DNA of 64,000 bases from NCBI RefSeq assembly GCF_004745485.1, contig NZ_RHFG01000004.1, positions 186,001 through 250,000 on the forward strand. Reading direction: 5' to 3'. Origin of the DNA: Brevibacterium sp. S22. Lineage in GTDB: Bacteria > Actinomycetota > Actinomycetes > Actinomycetales > Brevibacteriaceae. The translations under genes and the position numbers were made by a program. Positions 28,003 to 36,192 of the stretch are shown here, piece after piece (position 1 is the stretch's first letter; every line of letters starts with the position of its first letter). The notes beneath the pieces were generated by a model that was not told where the DNA came from, did not search any database, and was given only the letters and a program-made list of their open reading frames with translations.

Positions 28003-28177
28003 TCTGATCCGTGCCGGTCGCTTCGGGGACCTGAACTCACTGGTCGTTTCAGGGGATCTGAGCTCACTGGTCGCTTCGGGGACCTGAACTCACTGGTCGC
28101 TTCAGGGGATCTGAGTCCTCCGGTCTCTTCTCGGGGGACCTGAGCTCACTGGTCGCTTCGGATGATCTGAGCTCTCC
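27988..28177. repeat. Seven degenerate 26-28-bp tandem units starting in the pstB 3' end
   Basis: Each unit begins GGTCGCTTC or a close variant and contains a CTGA. Unit one is the pstB end itself (GGCCGCTTCGGATGATCTGA). Units two to six diverge, and unit seven again reads GGTCGCTTCGGATGATCTGA, matching the gene end except for one base. Confidence 0.88.
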
Positions 28178-28461
28178 GGCACGGTCGGCAGGAGGTCCGA
28201 ACCGAGCGCTGGATCTGTCACGTCGACGGGTCCAGCACTCGGTTCGTCATCTCAGGCAGGCGGTTCACGGTTGTGCGGGTGAGCGGTTCACGGTCGTGCG
28301 GTTGGCCGGATCCGCCGACGCACGTCATTTTCCGGCCGGGTCCGCCGGCAGCCACGTCATTTTCCGGTCGGGTTCGCCGACGCACGTCATTGTCTGGTCG
28401 TTCCACGGCGTTCAGCCGCTCTGAAACACCGCGGATCGACCAGGGAATCCCTTGAACGAGC
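28178..28461. repeat. Non-coding interval with two more short tandem repeat families
   Basis: A 23-bp unit starting GCGGTTCACGGT occurs twice near 28259-28305. A unit of about 30 bp ending in CACGTCATT occurs three times between about 28308 and 28400. No ORF with coding character was seen. The interval separates pstB from the convergent HxlR gene. Confidence 0.7.
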
Positions 28462-29115
28462 TCACTCTGCGGCCGGTGGGCTGCGGACGACCTCGTCGAG
28501 TGGTGCTCGGAAGGCACGGACGAACTCGGGCAGCAGGGATGCGTCACCGTCTGCGGTCACCGCTCCAGCCGCCACGGCTGCCTCCGCTTCACCATCGGCA
28601 AGCAGGCCCCGCAACCCCGGTCCACCGATGAAGAGCTGCGCGTGCGGATCAGCACCTTCGGCGACATCGACCCCGAACTCATGCACGACCGCATGGGCCA
28701 CTGCCGGCCCCGCAGTCACTTCGACGGTGAATGGCCGCACTCTCACCTCGGTGCGAGATGACAGCAGAGCCGCAGCCAGCGAGCTGTCGGTGGGAACTTC
28801 GTCCTCGCGTGCAGCGGCCAGACGTCGAGCGCCCCAGCGGCCGAGTTCGATCAGCACAGGCTCGAGGTCCGAACCGTACTCGCTGAGACGATAGACGACG
28901 CTGCGCCCATCAATGCTGCGCTCGACGATCTCGGCAGCTTCGAGTTCACGCAGTCGTGTGGTCAGCAGGTTCGATGGGATGCCGGGGATGCCCTGCCGCA
29001 ATTCATTGAAGCGCTTCGCGCCCACGAGAAGATCGCGGAGGATGATCAGAGACCACCTCTCGCCCAGAACCTCAGCTGCCCTGGCCAAACCGCAGAACTG
29101 CCCATACGCCTTCAT
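28462..29115 (-). CDS. HxlR-family transcriptional regulator with C-terminal sterol-carrier-like domain
   Basis: The 217-residue protein has an HxlR winged helix in residues 1-100 (CGLARAAEVLGERWSLIILR, then GIPGIPSNLLTTRLRELEAA). A C-terminal domain of about 100 residues resembles SCP2-type ligand-binding domains. It is divergent from a RibD/DHFR-like reductase across a 109-bp gap with strong dyads, so it probably represses that gene and itself. The ligand is unknown. Confidence 0.82.
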   Translation of the reverse strand: MKAYGQFCGLARAAEVLGERWSLIILRDLLVGAKRFNELRQGIPGIPSNLLTTRLRELEAAEIVERSIDGRSVVYRLSEYGSDLEPVLIELGRWGARRLAAAREDEVPTDSSLAAALLSSRTEVRVRPFTVEVTAGPAVAHAVVHEFGVDVAEGADPHAQLFIGGPGLRGLLADGEAEAAVAAGAVTADGDASLLPEFVRAFRAPLDEVVRSPPAAE

Positions 29116-29148
29116 GATTGACAGTCTAACCAGGATAGTTCACTATTG

Positions 29149-29173
29149 AAACTGCAGTTTACTTTTTAAACTG
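29149..29173. promoter_or_regulatory. Candidate HxlR operator
   Basis: AAACTGCAGTTT (29149-29160) is a perfect 12-bp palindrome. It overlaps CAGTTT-N7-AAACTG (29155-29173). Both lie between the divergent HxlR and reductase genes in a locally AT-rich stretch. Confidence 0.5.
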
Positions 29174-29224
29174 ATATTCACTGCATCACGCTCGGCCCAC
29201 ACGACACTCGATGAGGAGATCATC

Positions 29225-29785
29225 ATGAGCCGCACTGTCATCGGCGCACTGTTCCAATCGCTTGACGGTATCGCATCAGACCCGTTCAAGTTTCAGTTCG
29301 ATTCCTTCGACGAGGAGGTGGGACAGTGGATGAACACGGCCATCGGAGGAGTCGACGACTGCATCCTCGGCCGTGTCACGTATCAGGAGTGGGAGAACCA
29401 CTGGCCGAACCACACCGAAGGCGAAGACGCACCGTTCGCCGACTTCATCAACTCGACACCCAAGCACGTCGCCTCGACGACTCTGTCGCAGGCGGACCTC
29501 CGATGGGAGAACTCCACGCTCATCCAAGGAGACCTCATCGACTTCGTCCGTGAGCTCAAAGACACCTACGGCGGCAAGATCGCCGTCGAAGGGTCGATGT
29601 CGGTGGTCCGTCAGCTCGTCGAAGCCGAGCTCATCGACGAACTGACGCTGGCCGTCCATCCGGTCTTCGCCGGCAGCGGACGTTCGCTCTTCGAGGGAGG
29701 CACTACAACTCGGCTGGCACTCAAAGACCTGCAGCGCACCAGCAAGGGCAATCTGCTGGTCACGTACGGACCATTCGCCGGCTGA
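29225..29785 (+). CDS. Dihydrofolate reductase/RibD-C family protein
   Basis: The 186-residue protein has the RibD C-terminal fold: VIGALFQSLDGIASDPF at the start, CILGRVTYQEWENHW, and KIAVEGSMSVVRQLVEAELI followed by LAVHPVFAGSGRSLF. Such proteins bind NADPH; their substrates in stand-alone form are mostly unknown. An AGGAG ribosome binding site precedes the ATG. It is probably controlled by the divergent HxlR protein. Confidence 0.85.
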   Translation: MSRTVIGALFQSLDGIASDPFKFQFDSFDEEVGQWMNTAIGGVDDCILGRVTYQEWENHWPNHTEGEDAPFADFINSTPKHVASTTLSQADLRWENSTLIQGDLIDFVRELKDTYGGKIAVEGSMSVVRQLVEAELIDELTLAVHPVFAGSGRSLFEGGTTTRLALKDLQRTSKGNLLVTYGPFAG

Positions 29786-29799
29786 CCGCCGGTCCTACA

Positions 29800-29905
29800 G
29801 GCGGGCAGTCCGATGGGTCGGCAATCCGACAGGTGGGCAGCCCGGCTGAACGGCACCCCGACGGGCGCAGTCCGACGGGGCAACCTCGACAGACGGGCTA
29901 TGCCA
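29800..29905. repeat. Degenerate short tandem repeats after the reductase gene
   Basis: About six units of 14-17 bp share GGGCAGTCCGACG-like sequence. Unlike the pstB array I cannot show that they derive from the gene's own end. Confidence 0.5.
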
Positions 29906-29938
29906 GGTGAACAGGCAGCTCTTGGGGGCAGCCCGACG

Positions 29939-29973
29939 CCGATGAGGCGGACGATTCCCGTCCGCCTCATCGG
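29939..29973. terminator. Bidirectional terminator hairpin
   Basis: CCGATGAGGCGGAC and GTCCGCCTCATCGG form a perfect 14-bp stem with loop GATTCCC, between the convergent reductase and membrane protein genes. Confidence 0.75.
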
Positions 29974-29990
29974 TCGTGGTGAGCACTCGC

Positions 29991-30063
29991 TGTTCGGCTG
30001 TCACGTCTGTACTTCGGCTGTCACGTCTGCGCTTCGACTGTCAGTTCCGAGCTTCGGCTGTCA
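29991..30063. repeat. 20-21-bp tandem repeats spanning the 3' end of a membrane protein gene
   Basis: Minus-strand units TGACAGCCGAAGC(TCGGAAC) recur four times. The first encodes the C-terminal Leu-Thr-Ala-Glu-Ala-Arg-Asn. The next begins with the stop codon TGA, and two more follow downstream. Confidence 0.82.
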
Positions 30064-31138
30064 GTCGGCGTTCCCGGTAGGCAAAGGTCGCCCAGCCGAG
30101 GGCCACGGCCCAGACCGGGAAGAGCAGCGTCGGCCCGATCGTCGCCCACCAGCCGTCCGCGAAGACTTCAGGCATGCCTGAGAAGGCTGTGCGCACCAGG
30201 CCGACTCCGCCGGTGAAGATCGCCAACGACACGACCGTCGCAGGAATCGTCGCGAGAGTGATCGGCACTCGTCTCCCGCCCAAGGGACCGAGCCACGCAG
30301 GCAGCCGTTCTCCCCATTTCTGCACGAGCCCGAGTGTGAGCAGGATTCCTGCCACCGCGGCGAGGGCGAGCGCCAGGCCCGAATGCCAGAGCCCCACGCG
30401 CTGCCCTTCGTCGAAGAGGCCTTGGCTCAGACCGATCGGAATGCCGAGCGCCCAGAGAATCCGGGTCAGTGCGTAGAATCCCGGGACGACGACGGCCACG
30501 GCAACTGCGAGCTTCGCACTGGTCGAGACCGCGGTCGAACCGCTTCCTTCGGGTACCGCAGATCCGTCGACCGAACCGGCATCTCCGGCCGGATGCCGGT
30601 CACTGTTACTGCGCAACCCGGCCCGACGCGACCGTTCGGCGACGGCCCACACGACGAGCCACAGCAGCGGACCGATGAGCATGATCGCCTGCCAGATCAC
30701 TGGAGCCGGGATCGGCGGGAACTGCAGGCTGAGCGCATAGCCCAGGTAGGCCAGCAGCAGAGTATCGGTGAAGAAGACGGTGACCACTGCGGTGATTGCG
30801 AGTGCGACGACTCCGAGGGCCCGGACCGCGGAAGGTTCGTGCAGTCGTTCCCGCACACGGGCCACGGTGAGCGGAACCGCAGAGAGGACGAAGCTCAGCA
30901 GAGCGACGAAGCCGACGACGCCGGTCATGACCGATATCGGGAGCGAGGCGATCGCCGAGGTGAACGCCCCGTCTTCGGATCCGGCCAGCGGTGCGCCGAC
31001 GATTCCCAGACCCCAGAGGACCGACATGACGAAGAGGAAGAGCGACCACGCCGAGGCGGCCGCCAGTCCCGCCCGAACAGCGACGGGTGCGGGCTGTGAT
31101 GGATGATGGACTGTGTGGTGGAGCTGTTTCTGTGTCAT
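30041..31138 (-). CDS. Multi-pass membrane protein of unknown function
   Basis: The 365-residue protein has about nine hydrophobic segments and a soluble loop near residues 185-210. I do not recognise a family. The ATG at 31138 follows GTGGAGG. It lies 86 bp downstream of a histidine kinase/response regulator pair on the same strand and may be controlled by it. Its last codons are repeated in tandem after the stop. Confidence 0.7.
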   Translation of the reverse strand: MTQKQLHHTVHHPSQPAPVAVRAGLAAASAWSLFLFVMSVLWGLGIVGAPLAGSEDGAFTSAIASLPISVMTGVVGFVALLSFVLSAVPLTVARVRERLHEPSAVRALGVVALAITAVVTVFFTDTLLLAYLGYALSLQFPPIPAPVIWQAIMLIGPLLWLVVWAVAERSRRAGLRSNSDRHPAGDAGSVDGSAVPEGSGSTAVSTSAKLAVAVAVVVPGFYALTRILWALGIPIGLSQGLFDEGQRVGLWHSGLALALAAVAGILLTLGLVQKWGERLPAWLGPLGGRRVPITLATIPATVVSLAIFTGGVGLVRTAFSGMPEVFADGWWATIGPTLLFPVWAVALGWATFAYRERRLTAEARN

Positions 31139-31224
31139 GCCTCCACATTCGCCCCCGCGGGCCTGCCACGGTCTCCCCCACAAGGGTGAACCCCGTCCCC
31201 GAGCGGGTGAAGTCCGATTCGGGC

Positions 31225-31863
31225 TCAGTGTGTGATGAACCCCGATTCGAAGGCCAGGATCACCGCCTGCGTCCGATCTCTCGCGCCGAGTTTCGACAGC
31301 AGCGAACTGACGTAGGTCTTGACCGTCTCCGCCCCGAGGAACATCTCACCGGCGATCTCGGCGTTGCTCATCCCCCGCGCCATCAGGGTGAGAACCTCCT
31401 GTTCCCGGCTGCTCAGCTGAGCCGAACTCACCAGATCGACGTGTCGGACCGACCGTGCCGCCATGTCCCGGATCTTCTGCGGATAGAGCAGCGCCTCTCC
31501 CCCTGCCACGGTGTGCACCGCTCTGATCAGCTCGTCCGGTTGAGCGCGTTTGAGGACGAAACCGTCGGCTCCCACACGCAAGGCCTCGAAGACGTAATCA
31601 TCGCTGTCGAAGGTCGTGAGGATGAGCACCCGGGGCGACTCCTGCCGGTCCACGAGCAGCCGCGTGGCCTCCAACCCGTCGAGTCGGGGCATGTGCACAT
31701 CCATGACGACGACGTCGGGACTCAGCCGAGTCACGAGATCCAGCGCCTCCGCCCCATCGCCGCCTTCCCCGACCACTTCGAGCCCCGGATCGGAGTCGAT
31801 GATCGCGGCCAGTCCCGCGCGCACGAGCGGCTCATCGTCGATGAGGATCACCCTGATGGCCAT
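31225..31863 (-). CDS. NarL/LuxR-family response regulator
   Basis: The 212-residue protein has a full receiver domain (Asp10/Asp11 region IDDEP, phospho-acceptor Asp55 in VVMDVHMP, Lys105) and a LuxR helix-turn-helix with LSSREQEVLTLMARGMSNAE and FLGAETVKTYVSSLL. The ATG at 31863 overlaps the kinase 3' end by 16 bp. It is a standard partner of the adjacent kinase. A reading starting further upstream lies inside the kinase and is not favoured. Confidence 0.9.
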   Translation of the reverse strand: MAIRVILIDDEPLVRAGLAAIIDSDPGLEVVGEGGDGAEALDLVTRLSPDVVVMDVHMPRLDGLEATRLLVDRQESPRVLILTTFDSDDYVFEALRVGADGFVLKRAQPDELIRAVHTVAGGEALLYPQKIRDMAARSVRHVDLVSSAQLSSREQEVLTLMARGMSNAEIAGEMFLGAETVKTYVSSLLSKLGARDRTQAVILAFESGFITH

Positions 31864-33317
31864 GGCACCTGTCCCTCCGAATACGGCAGCCTCACCTGCA
31901 GAGCCCATTGTCCGCCATCGACTCCCCAATCCGCGTTCCCACCGAACAGCGCAGCTCTTTCCCCGATGCCCACGAGCCCCCGTGATTCCCTCGCCGAGGC
32001 GGCCGCCCCCTTCACATCGGACCTGCCGTCCGTGGCATCGGACCTGCCCTCGCTGACCGTGCCGAACGCGGGACCGGTGGCTCCGCAGGCATTGCGCGCA
32101 ACCACCTGCACGCAGTCCGCACCGATGTCGATGGTCACGTCGAGGCCAGGCGTCGTCGCATGCCGCAGCGAATTCGTCACCGCCTCACGCACGATCCGGC
32201 GGAGTTCGCGGACCACCGCCGTGGGCAGTCCGCCGGAGTCTCCGCAGATCGTCAGCCGGGTGGGGTGACCGATGGAGCGGGCCTCTTCGGCCAAGCGGGT
32301 GATGTCGAGCATCGTTGGCCGAGGCGGCCGCGCACTTCCGCTGTCACCGTCGTCCGCGATCCCTCCGACATCAGCCTCGGCGCCGGCGATGTCGCCGGCG
32401 CCGCCCACCAAGTCTTCGACCTCGCTCACAGTGCCTTCGGCATCTGCCTCCGCGCGCAGCAGCGCGAGCACATGATCCAACTCAGCCACAGCGTCACGGC
32501 CGGTGCGAGCGATCTCGTCGACGGCCGCCTCGGCGAGTTTCTCATCCTGGGGCAGGGCGCGCTTGGCCACCGCTGCCTGCATCGTCATGATGGTCAGGGC
32601 GTGGCCGATCGAATCGTGGACCTCCCGGGCGAGGACGGTGCGGCGGAAACGACGGACGCGATCGGCCCCGGCGAGCGCAGCCCGGTCAGCGGCCGAGGGT
32701 CCGAGCAGGATCTGTGCATAGTGCGGCAGGAAATAGCCCTCGGCGATGATGAAGGCAGCGAGGAGGAGAAGAACCAAGGGTGCCAGGATCTGGATGAGTC
32801 CGGCGGGCAGGACGATGGCGGGCTCGGTCCACGGGCCGGCCGACGAATCCCCGCCTCCGCCCGGTGCCCCGCCGGTGGAACCCGCAATGCCGAGGAGCCC
32901 GTTCGACAGTTCCGAGGCCTGCTGCGGATCGGCGATCATCAGCGAAGCGGAGGGGATGACGACAACCACGGTGAGGAGGAGCAGTGCGCCGGCAAAGGCG
33001 TGACCGAAGTAGAACAGGGCACCGCGGACACGGTCGGAGGTGGTCGGCCGCCTCGGCGGGGTGGGGATGGACAGTTCGAGGAGGTGCTCGGCCAGGGTCC
33101 GCTCGAGCGCGCGGATCACAGCCAGGAACGCAGGAATGCACAACAGGATGAAGACGATGGTGCCGAAGACGAAGATGCCGAGGGCCAGAGACCGGTCGCT
33201 GGCCTCGTTCCACGCGGTGACGACCCAGATGATCACCGCGATATAGGGCACGGCGACGACCCCGCCGATCAGAAGGACCAGCAGTCTGCGCCACAGCTTC
33301 GCCGCCCAAGCTCCCAT
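31848..33317 (-). CDS. Sensor histidine kinase (HisKA_3/LuxR-system type)
   Basis: About 489 residues with four membrane segments, a Gly-rich extracytoplasmic loop (GGAPGGGGDSS), and the H-box VLAREVHDSIGHALTIMTMQ with the phospho-histidine. The N-box IVREAVTNSLRHA and G2 box SRGLVGIGERAALFGG follow, so the ATPase is intact, with low-complexity acidic inserts. I chose ATG 33317 because TAGTCT ends seven bases before it (leaderless); GTG 33410 is in frame. It forms a two-component system with the next gene. Confidence 0.88.
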   Translation of the reverse strand: MGAWAAKLWRRLLVLLIGGVVAVPYIAVIIWVVTAWNEASDRSLALGIFVFGTIVFILLCIPAFLAVIRALERTLAEHLLELSIPTPPRRPTTSDRVRGALFYFGHAFAGALLLLTVVVVIPSASLMIADPQQASELSNGLLGIAGSTGGAPGGGGDSSAGPWTEPAIVLPAGLIQILAPLVLLLLAAFIIAEGYFLPHYAQILLGPSAADRAALAGADRVRRFRRTVLAREVHDSIGHALTIMTMQAAVAKRALPQDEKLAEAAVDEIARTGRDAVAELDHVLALLRAEADAEGTVSEVEDLVGGAGDIAGAEADVGGIADDGDSGSARPPRPTMLDITRLAEEARSIGHPTRLTICGDSGGLPTAVVRELRRIVREAVTNSLRHATTPGLDVTIDIGADCVQVVARNACGATGPAFGTVSEGRSDATDGRSDVKGAAASARESRGLVGIGERAALFGGNADWGVDGGQWALQVRLPYSEGQVPWPSG

Positions 33318-33428
33318 CGCCACCAGACTACAGCGGCGGACTGACACGACGATTCTGCGCGCAGCAGCCATCCGAATCGGCATCGGCTCCGAATCATCGA
33401 TACCAGTCACCTTTGGGAAAGGATCGTC

Positions 33429-33887
33429 ATGAATATCTCGATGTCGTCACAGTCGGCCGCAGCCTCACGCAGCACGCGTTCGCAGGTGCAGATGGTCTCG
33501 GGGCTCTTCGGCGCCGTGTTCCTGCTCGTGGGCATCCTCGGATTCGTCCCGGGCATCACCGCGAACCTCGGCTCGATCAGCTTCGCCGGACATCATACGG
33601 ACGCGGCGCTGCTCGGTCTCTTCCAGGTCACGGTGCTCCACAACATCGTCCATCTGCTGTTCGGACTCGTCGGAATGCTCGGGCTCCGCTCGCGCGGATT
33701 GGCGAAGAACTACCTCATCATCGGCGGCATCATCTATGCGGTGCTGTGGATCTACGGGATGGTGATTCCGATGGAGTCGATGGGCAACTTCGTCGGGCTC
33801 AACACCGCCGACAACTGGCTGCACTTCGTCCTCGCTGCAGCCATGATCACCACCGGCTTCGTCTTCGGGCGGAAGTCGCGGGGCTGA
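33429..33887 (+). CDS. DUF4383 membrane protein
   Basis: The 152-residue protein has four transmembrane segments. LLGLFQVTVLHNIVHLLFGL and the final NTADNWLHFVLAAAMITTG are the conserved blocks of DUF4383, a family common in Actinobacteria with no known function. It has its own ATG after AAAGGATCG and is divergent from the histidine kinase. Confidence 0.82.
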   Translation: MNISMSSQSAAASRSTRSQVQMVSGLFGAVFLLVGILGFVPGITANLGSISFAGHHTDAALLGLFQVTVLHNIVHLLFGLVGMLGLRSRGLAKNYLIIGGIIYAVLWIYGMVIPMESMGNFVGLNTADNWLHFVLAAAMITTGFVFGRKSRG

Positions 33888-33934
33888 TCCGTCGACCGCT
33901 TCGTCGGGCTCGGCCCGGGCTGCGGCGAACCCCG

Positions 33935-34125
33935 CGCCCCCGCAAGACCCCCGGGCCCGGGTTCCGCCGACCCTGGGTCCTCCGCGGTTGGGTACCTCAG
34001 GGCCTGGGTACCTCCGAGTCTGGGTGCCTCCGAAACTCGGGTCCGCCACCCTGTCCGGGAAGTCGCCCTTGAGTGGGAGCCCAACCTCGCTCGGGAGGCC
34101 GACCTTGAGTGGGAAGTCAGAATCC
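33935..34125. repeat. Degenerate short repeats between DUF4383 and pit genes
   Basis: Two families are seen: a 15-16-bp unit like GGGTACCTCCGAG (33960-34040), and a 17-19-bp unit like CTTGAGTGGGAAG (34065-34125) that runs up to the pit stop codon. They fill the gap between the convergent genes. Confidence 0.6.
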
Positions 34126-35130
34126 GACGGAGACCTTGACGATCCATCCGAGCACCACGGCAAGCAGTGCTGCAGCGGGGATCGTCAGCAGCCAGACGCC
34201 GAACATCGGCAGAAAATACCGGGCTCTTGCGTGGCCCTTGCGCCCGGCGTACTGGGTGCCGAGGATCGATGAGCCGAGCACGAACGTCAATGACACAGGA
34301 ACGCGCATGATCAGGGCGGCGGTGTACATGAGGATCGTGGCCGCGCCATCGGCGATGGAGGATTTGAGGGGATCGAGTCGGACCATGCGCACCGACAGCG
34401 TCTGGACCACTCGCCATCCGCTCAGACCGGTGCCCGCAGCCAGCGCCGCGGCGATGAGGAGACGCACCGGCCAGGAGATCTCGACGATGGACAGACCATC
34501 GTGCGGAGTCGCCTCGACGGCAAGAATCCCGACCATGACCAGGGCCGCGACCTTCTGTGCGTCCTGGACTCCGTGGACGAGCGACAGTGCCGCCGTGAGC
34601 ACAGAATCGACCATGCGTGCACCGCGGAACAGCGGCTTCGGCGGAGCGGAGGCGAGTGCCCTCGACAGGATGAGTGTGAGCACCCATGCCAGGATGAATC
34701 CGAGGATGGGCGAGAGCACCAGCGGCCACACCACGGAGTCCATCGCCTCCCCGGTATTGACGGAGAAGCCGAAGATGATTCCGGCCCCGAGCAGTCCGCC
34801 GATGAGACAGTGGGTCGACGACACCGGCAGCGCCAAGCAGTACGTGAACAGGCTCCAGGTCGTGGCCGCAACGAAGGCGATGATCAGGCTGGTGAGGATG
34901 AGGTCGGCCGAACCGGAGAAGAGCACGATCTGGTTGGCCACGACGATGGCGATTCCCTCACCGAGGAGGGCGCCGATGAAGTTGAAGATGACGGCCAGGC
35001 TGAGCGCCCACCCGGGGCGCATCGCACGTCCGACGACCGCGTTGCCGACGGTCAGGGCGGCGTCGTGGAATCCGTTCGAGCCGGCGAAGATCACCGCGGC
35101 GATGACGACTGCCGCCAAGAGCAGCTCCAC
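34117..35130 (-). CDS. pit: Low-affinity inorganic phosphate transporter (PiT family)
   Basis: The 337-residue permease takes up phosphate with a cation. The duplicated PiT signature appears as GSNGFHDAALTVGNAVVGRA near the N-terminus and LSLVHGVQDAQKVAALVMVG in the second half. Ten or so membrane segments and ALPVSSTHCLIGGLLGAGI agree. It follows the DUF47 gene by 3 bp, the classic pap-pit order. No PHO-box-like repeats are seen upstream, so it is likely not part of the phosphate-starvation response that drives pst. Confidence 0.93.
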   Translation of the reverse strand: MELLLAAVVIAAVIFAGSNGFHDAALTVGNAVVGRAMRPGWALSLAVIFNFIGALLGEGIAIVVANQIVLFSGSADLILTSLIIAFVAATTWSLFTYCLALPVSSTHCLIGGLLGAGIIFGFSVNTGEAMDSVVWPLVLSPILGFILAWVLTLILSRALASAPPKPLFRGARMVDSVLTAALSLVHGVQDAQKVAALVMVGILAVEATPHDGLSIVEISWPVRLLIAAALAAGTGLSGWRVVQTLSVRMVRLDPLKSSIADGAATILMYTAALIMRVPVSLTFVLGSSILGTQYAGRKGHARARYFLPMFGVWLLTIPAAALLAVVLGWIVKVSVGF

Positions 35131-35133
35131 GGA

Positions 35134-35754
35134 TTACGACTCCTTGATCGCGATGGCGGCGACGACCTTGCCGAGTTCGGTGAACCCGTGGGCGGCGCGG
35201 ACGAAGGCCTGTCCGAGTTGGGACACGGCCGCCATATAGGTGAGCCCGCGTTTGGAGTTCGGCACCGCATCCGACATCCGCCACTGCAGGCTTTCGACCT
35301 GGTAGGTCAGCCGATTGATTGCGTCGACGTAGTCCCACTGGTCCAGTCTGCCCGGCAGCCGGGTGATCATCCGCGAGGTGTGGTCGGTCTGGTTCGACAG
35401 CACAGCAAGGGTCTCGGGGACGCCGGAGGGCAGCGGGTCGAAGGCTCCGGAAGCGAGAACGTATCCGACCCCGTGCAGCCGATGGCAGATCTCACGCATG
35501 TGGTGGCTGAGCAGGTAGAGGTCGTAGCGGTCGAAGGGGGTGATGTAGTTCTCGCGCAGCGCACGCAGCATCGCACCCATGTCCTCATCGGCGTTGTCCC
35601 CGATCTCGCGGAGGCGGTCAGCGACGTCGCGCCGCTCGCTGATTTCGATTCCGGAGAGCTCGGCGAGCACCAGGTTGCACTGCCGCATCTGAGAGACGAG
35701 ATCGGACAACCGCTCGTAGAAGACAGTGTCCTGCGGTACCCGCTTGAGCCGCAT
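35134..35754 (-). CDS. DUF47 (PhoU-like) Pit accessory protein
   Basis: The 206-residue all-helical protein has the PhoU-like features REIGDNADEDMGAML and ITPFDRYDLYLLSHHMREIC of DUF47. These proteins modulate Pit transport. The ATG at 35754 follows GGAGGAG, so the longer frame up to 35922, which is low in coding character, is rejected. Confidence 0.9.
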   Translation of the reverse strand: MRLKRVPQDTVFYERLSDLVSQMRQCNLVLAELSGIEISERRDVADRLREIGDNADEDMGAMLRALRENYITPFDRYDLYLLSHHMREICHRLHGVGYVLASGAFDPLPSGVPETLAVLSNQTDHTSRMITRLPGRLDQWDYVDAINRLTYQVESLQWRMSDAVPNSKRGLTYMAAVSQLGQAFVRAAHGFTELGKVVAAIAIKES

Positions 35755-36172
35755 GCGCTCCTCCTGCCCGGGGCCCGGACGAGCCGGACGAATGTGCATG
35801 GTGCCTGGGTGGTATGTGCCGAACGCTGGACCGAGAGCGCCTCTCGGCGGAAGGCCGCTCGAAGCGGCTGAATTTGGAGCCCGGGGCTTCAGCGATCCAG
35901 CGTCCGGTGGCCCGAAGGCCACCCCCTACGATACTCGTTCATGCTCAAGAATCCACCGCCGAGGCGGCCCTCCGTCCGTTGAGAATCTCACAGTCCCGGT
36001 GTCGGTCGGGAGGGAATAGCCGGTCCCGGCAGGGATCGGTCGTACAGGGCCGGTCAGGGCCGGTGATTCCGGTGATCGCACGCTCGATCGGGGCCGCCTC
36101 GGCGGAGGTGATTGCGGTGGTGACACGGGCACACAGGGTCGGTCGGGGCCGGTGATTCCGGTGGTCACACGG
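35755..36172. other. Non-coding interval with promoter region and long repeats
   Basis: It holds a 7-bp hairpin GGTGGCC-CGAA-GGCCACC (35906-35923), possibly in the leader of the DUF47-pit operon. It also holds part of the 89-bp repeat that duplicates the end of the next gene, and two copies of the CCGCCTCGGCG 11-mer (35957, 36094). No gene was found. Confidence 0.6.
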
Positions 36173-36192
36173 TCAGTCGAGGCCGCCTCGGC
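36030..36192. repeat. 89-bp repeat duplicating the 3' end of the 195-residue protein gene
   Basis: On the minus strand GCCGAGGCGGCCTCGACTGA (the end of the gene) plus about 40 bases containing CACCGGAATCACCGGCCC recur 89 bp downstream as GCCGAGGCGGCCCCGATCGA and the same CACCGGAATCACCGGCCC. Confidence 0.8.

Noticed and set aside
27988-28177. Regularly spaced repeats that look like a CRISPR array
   Set aside because: Units are directly tandem with no unique spacers, are degenerate, and begin inside pstB. No cas genes are present.
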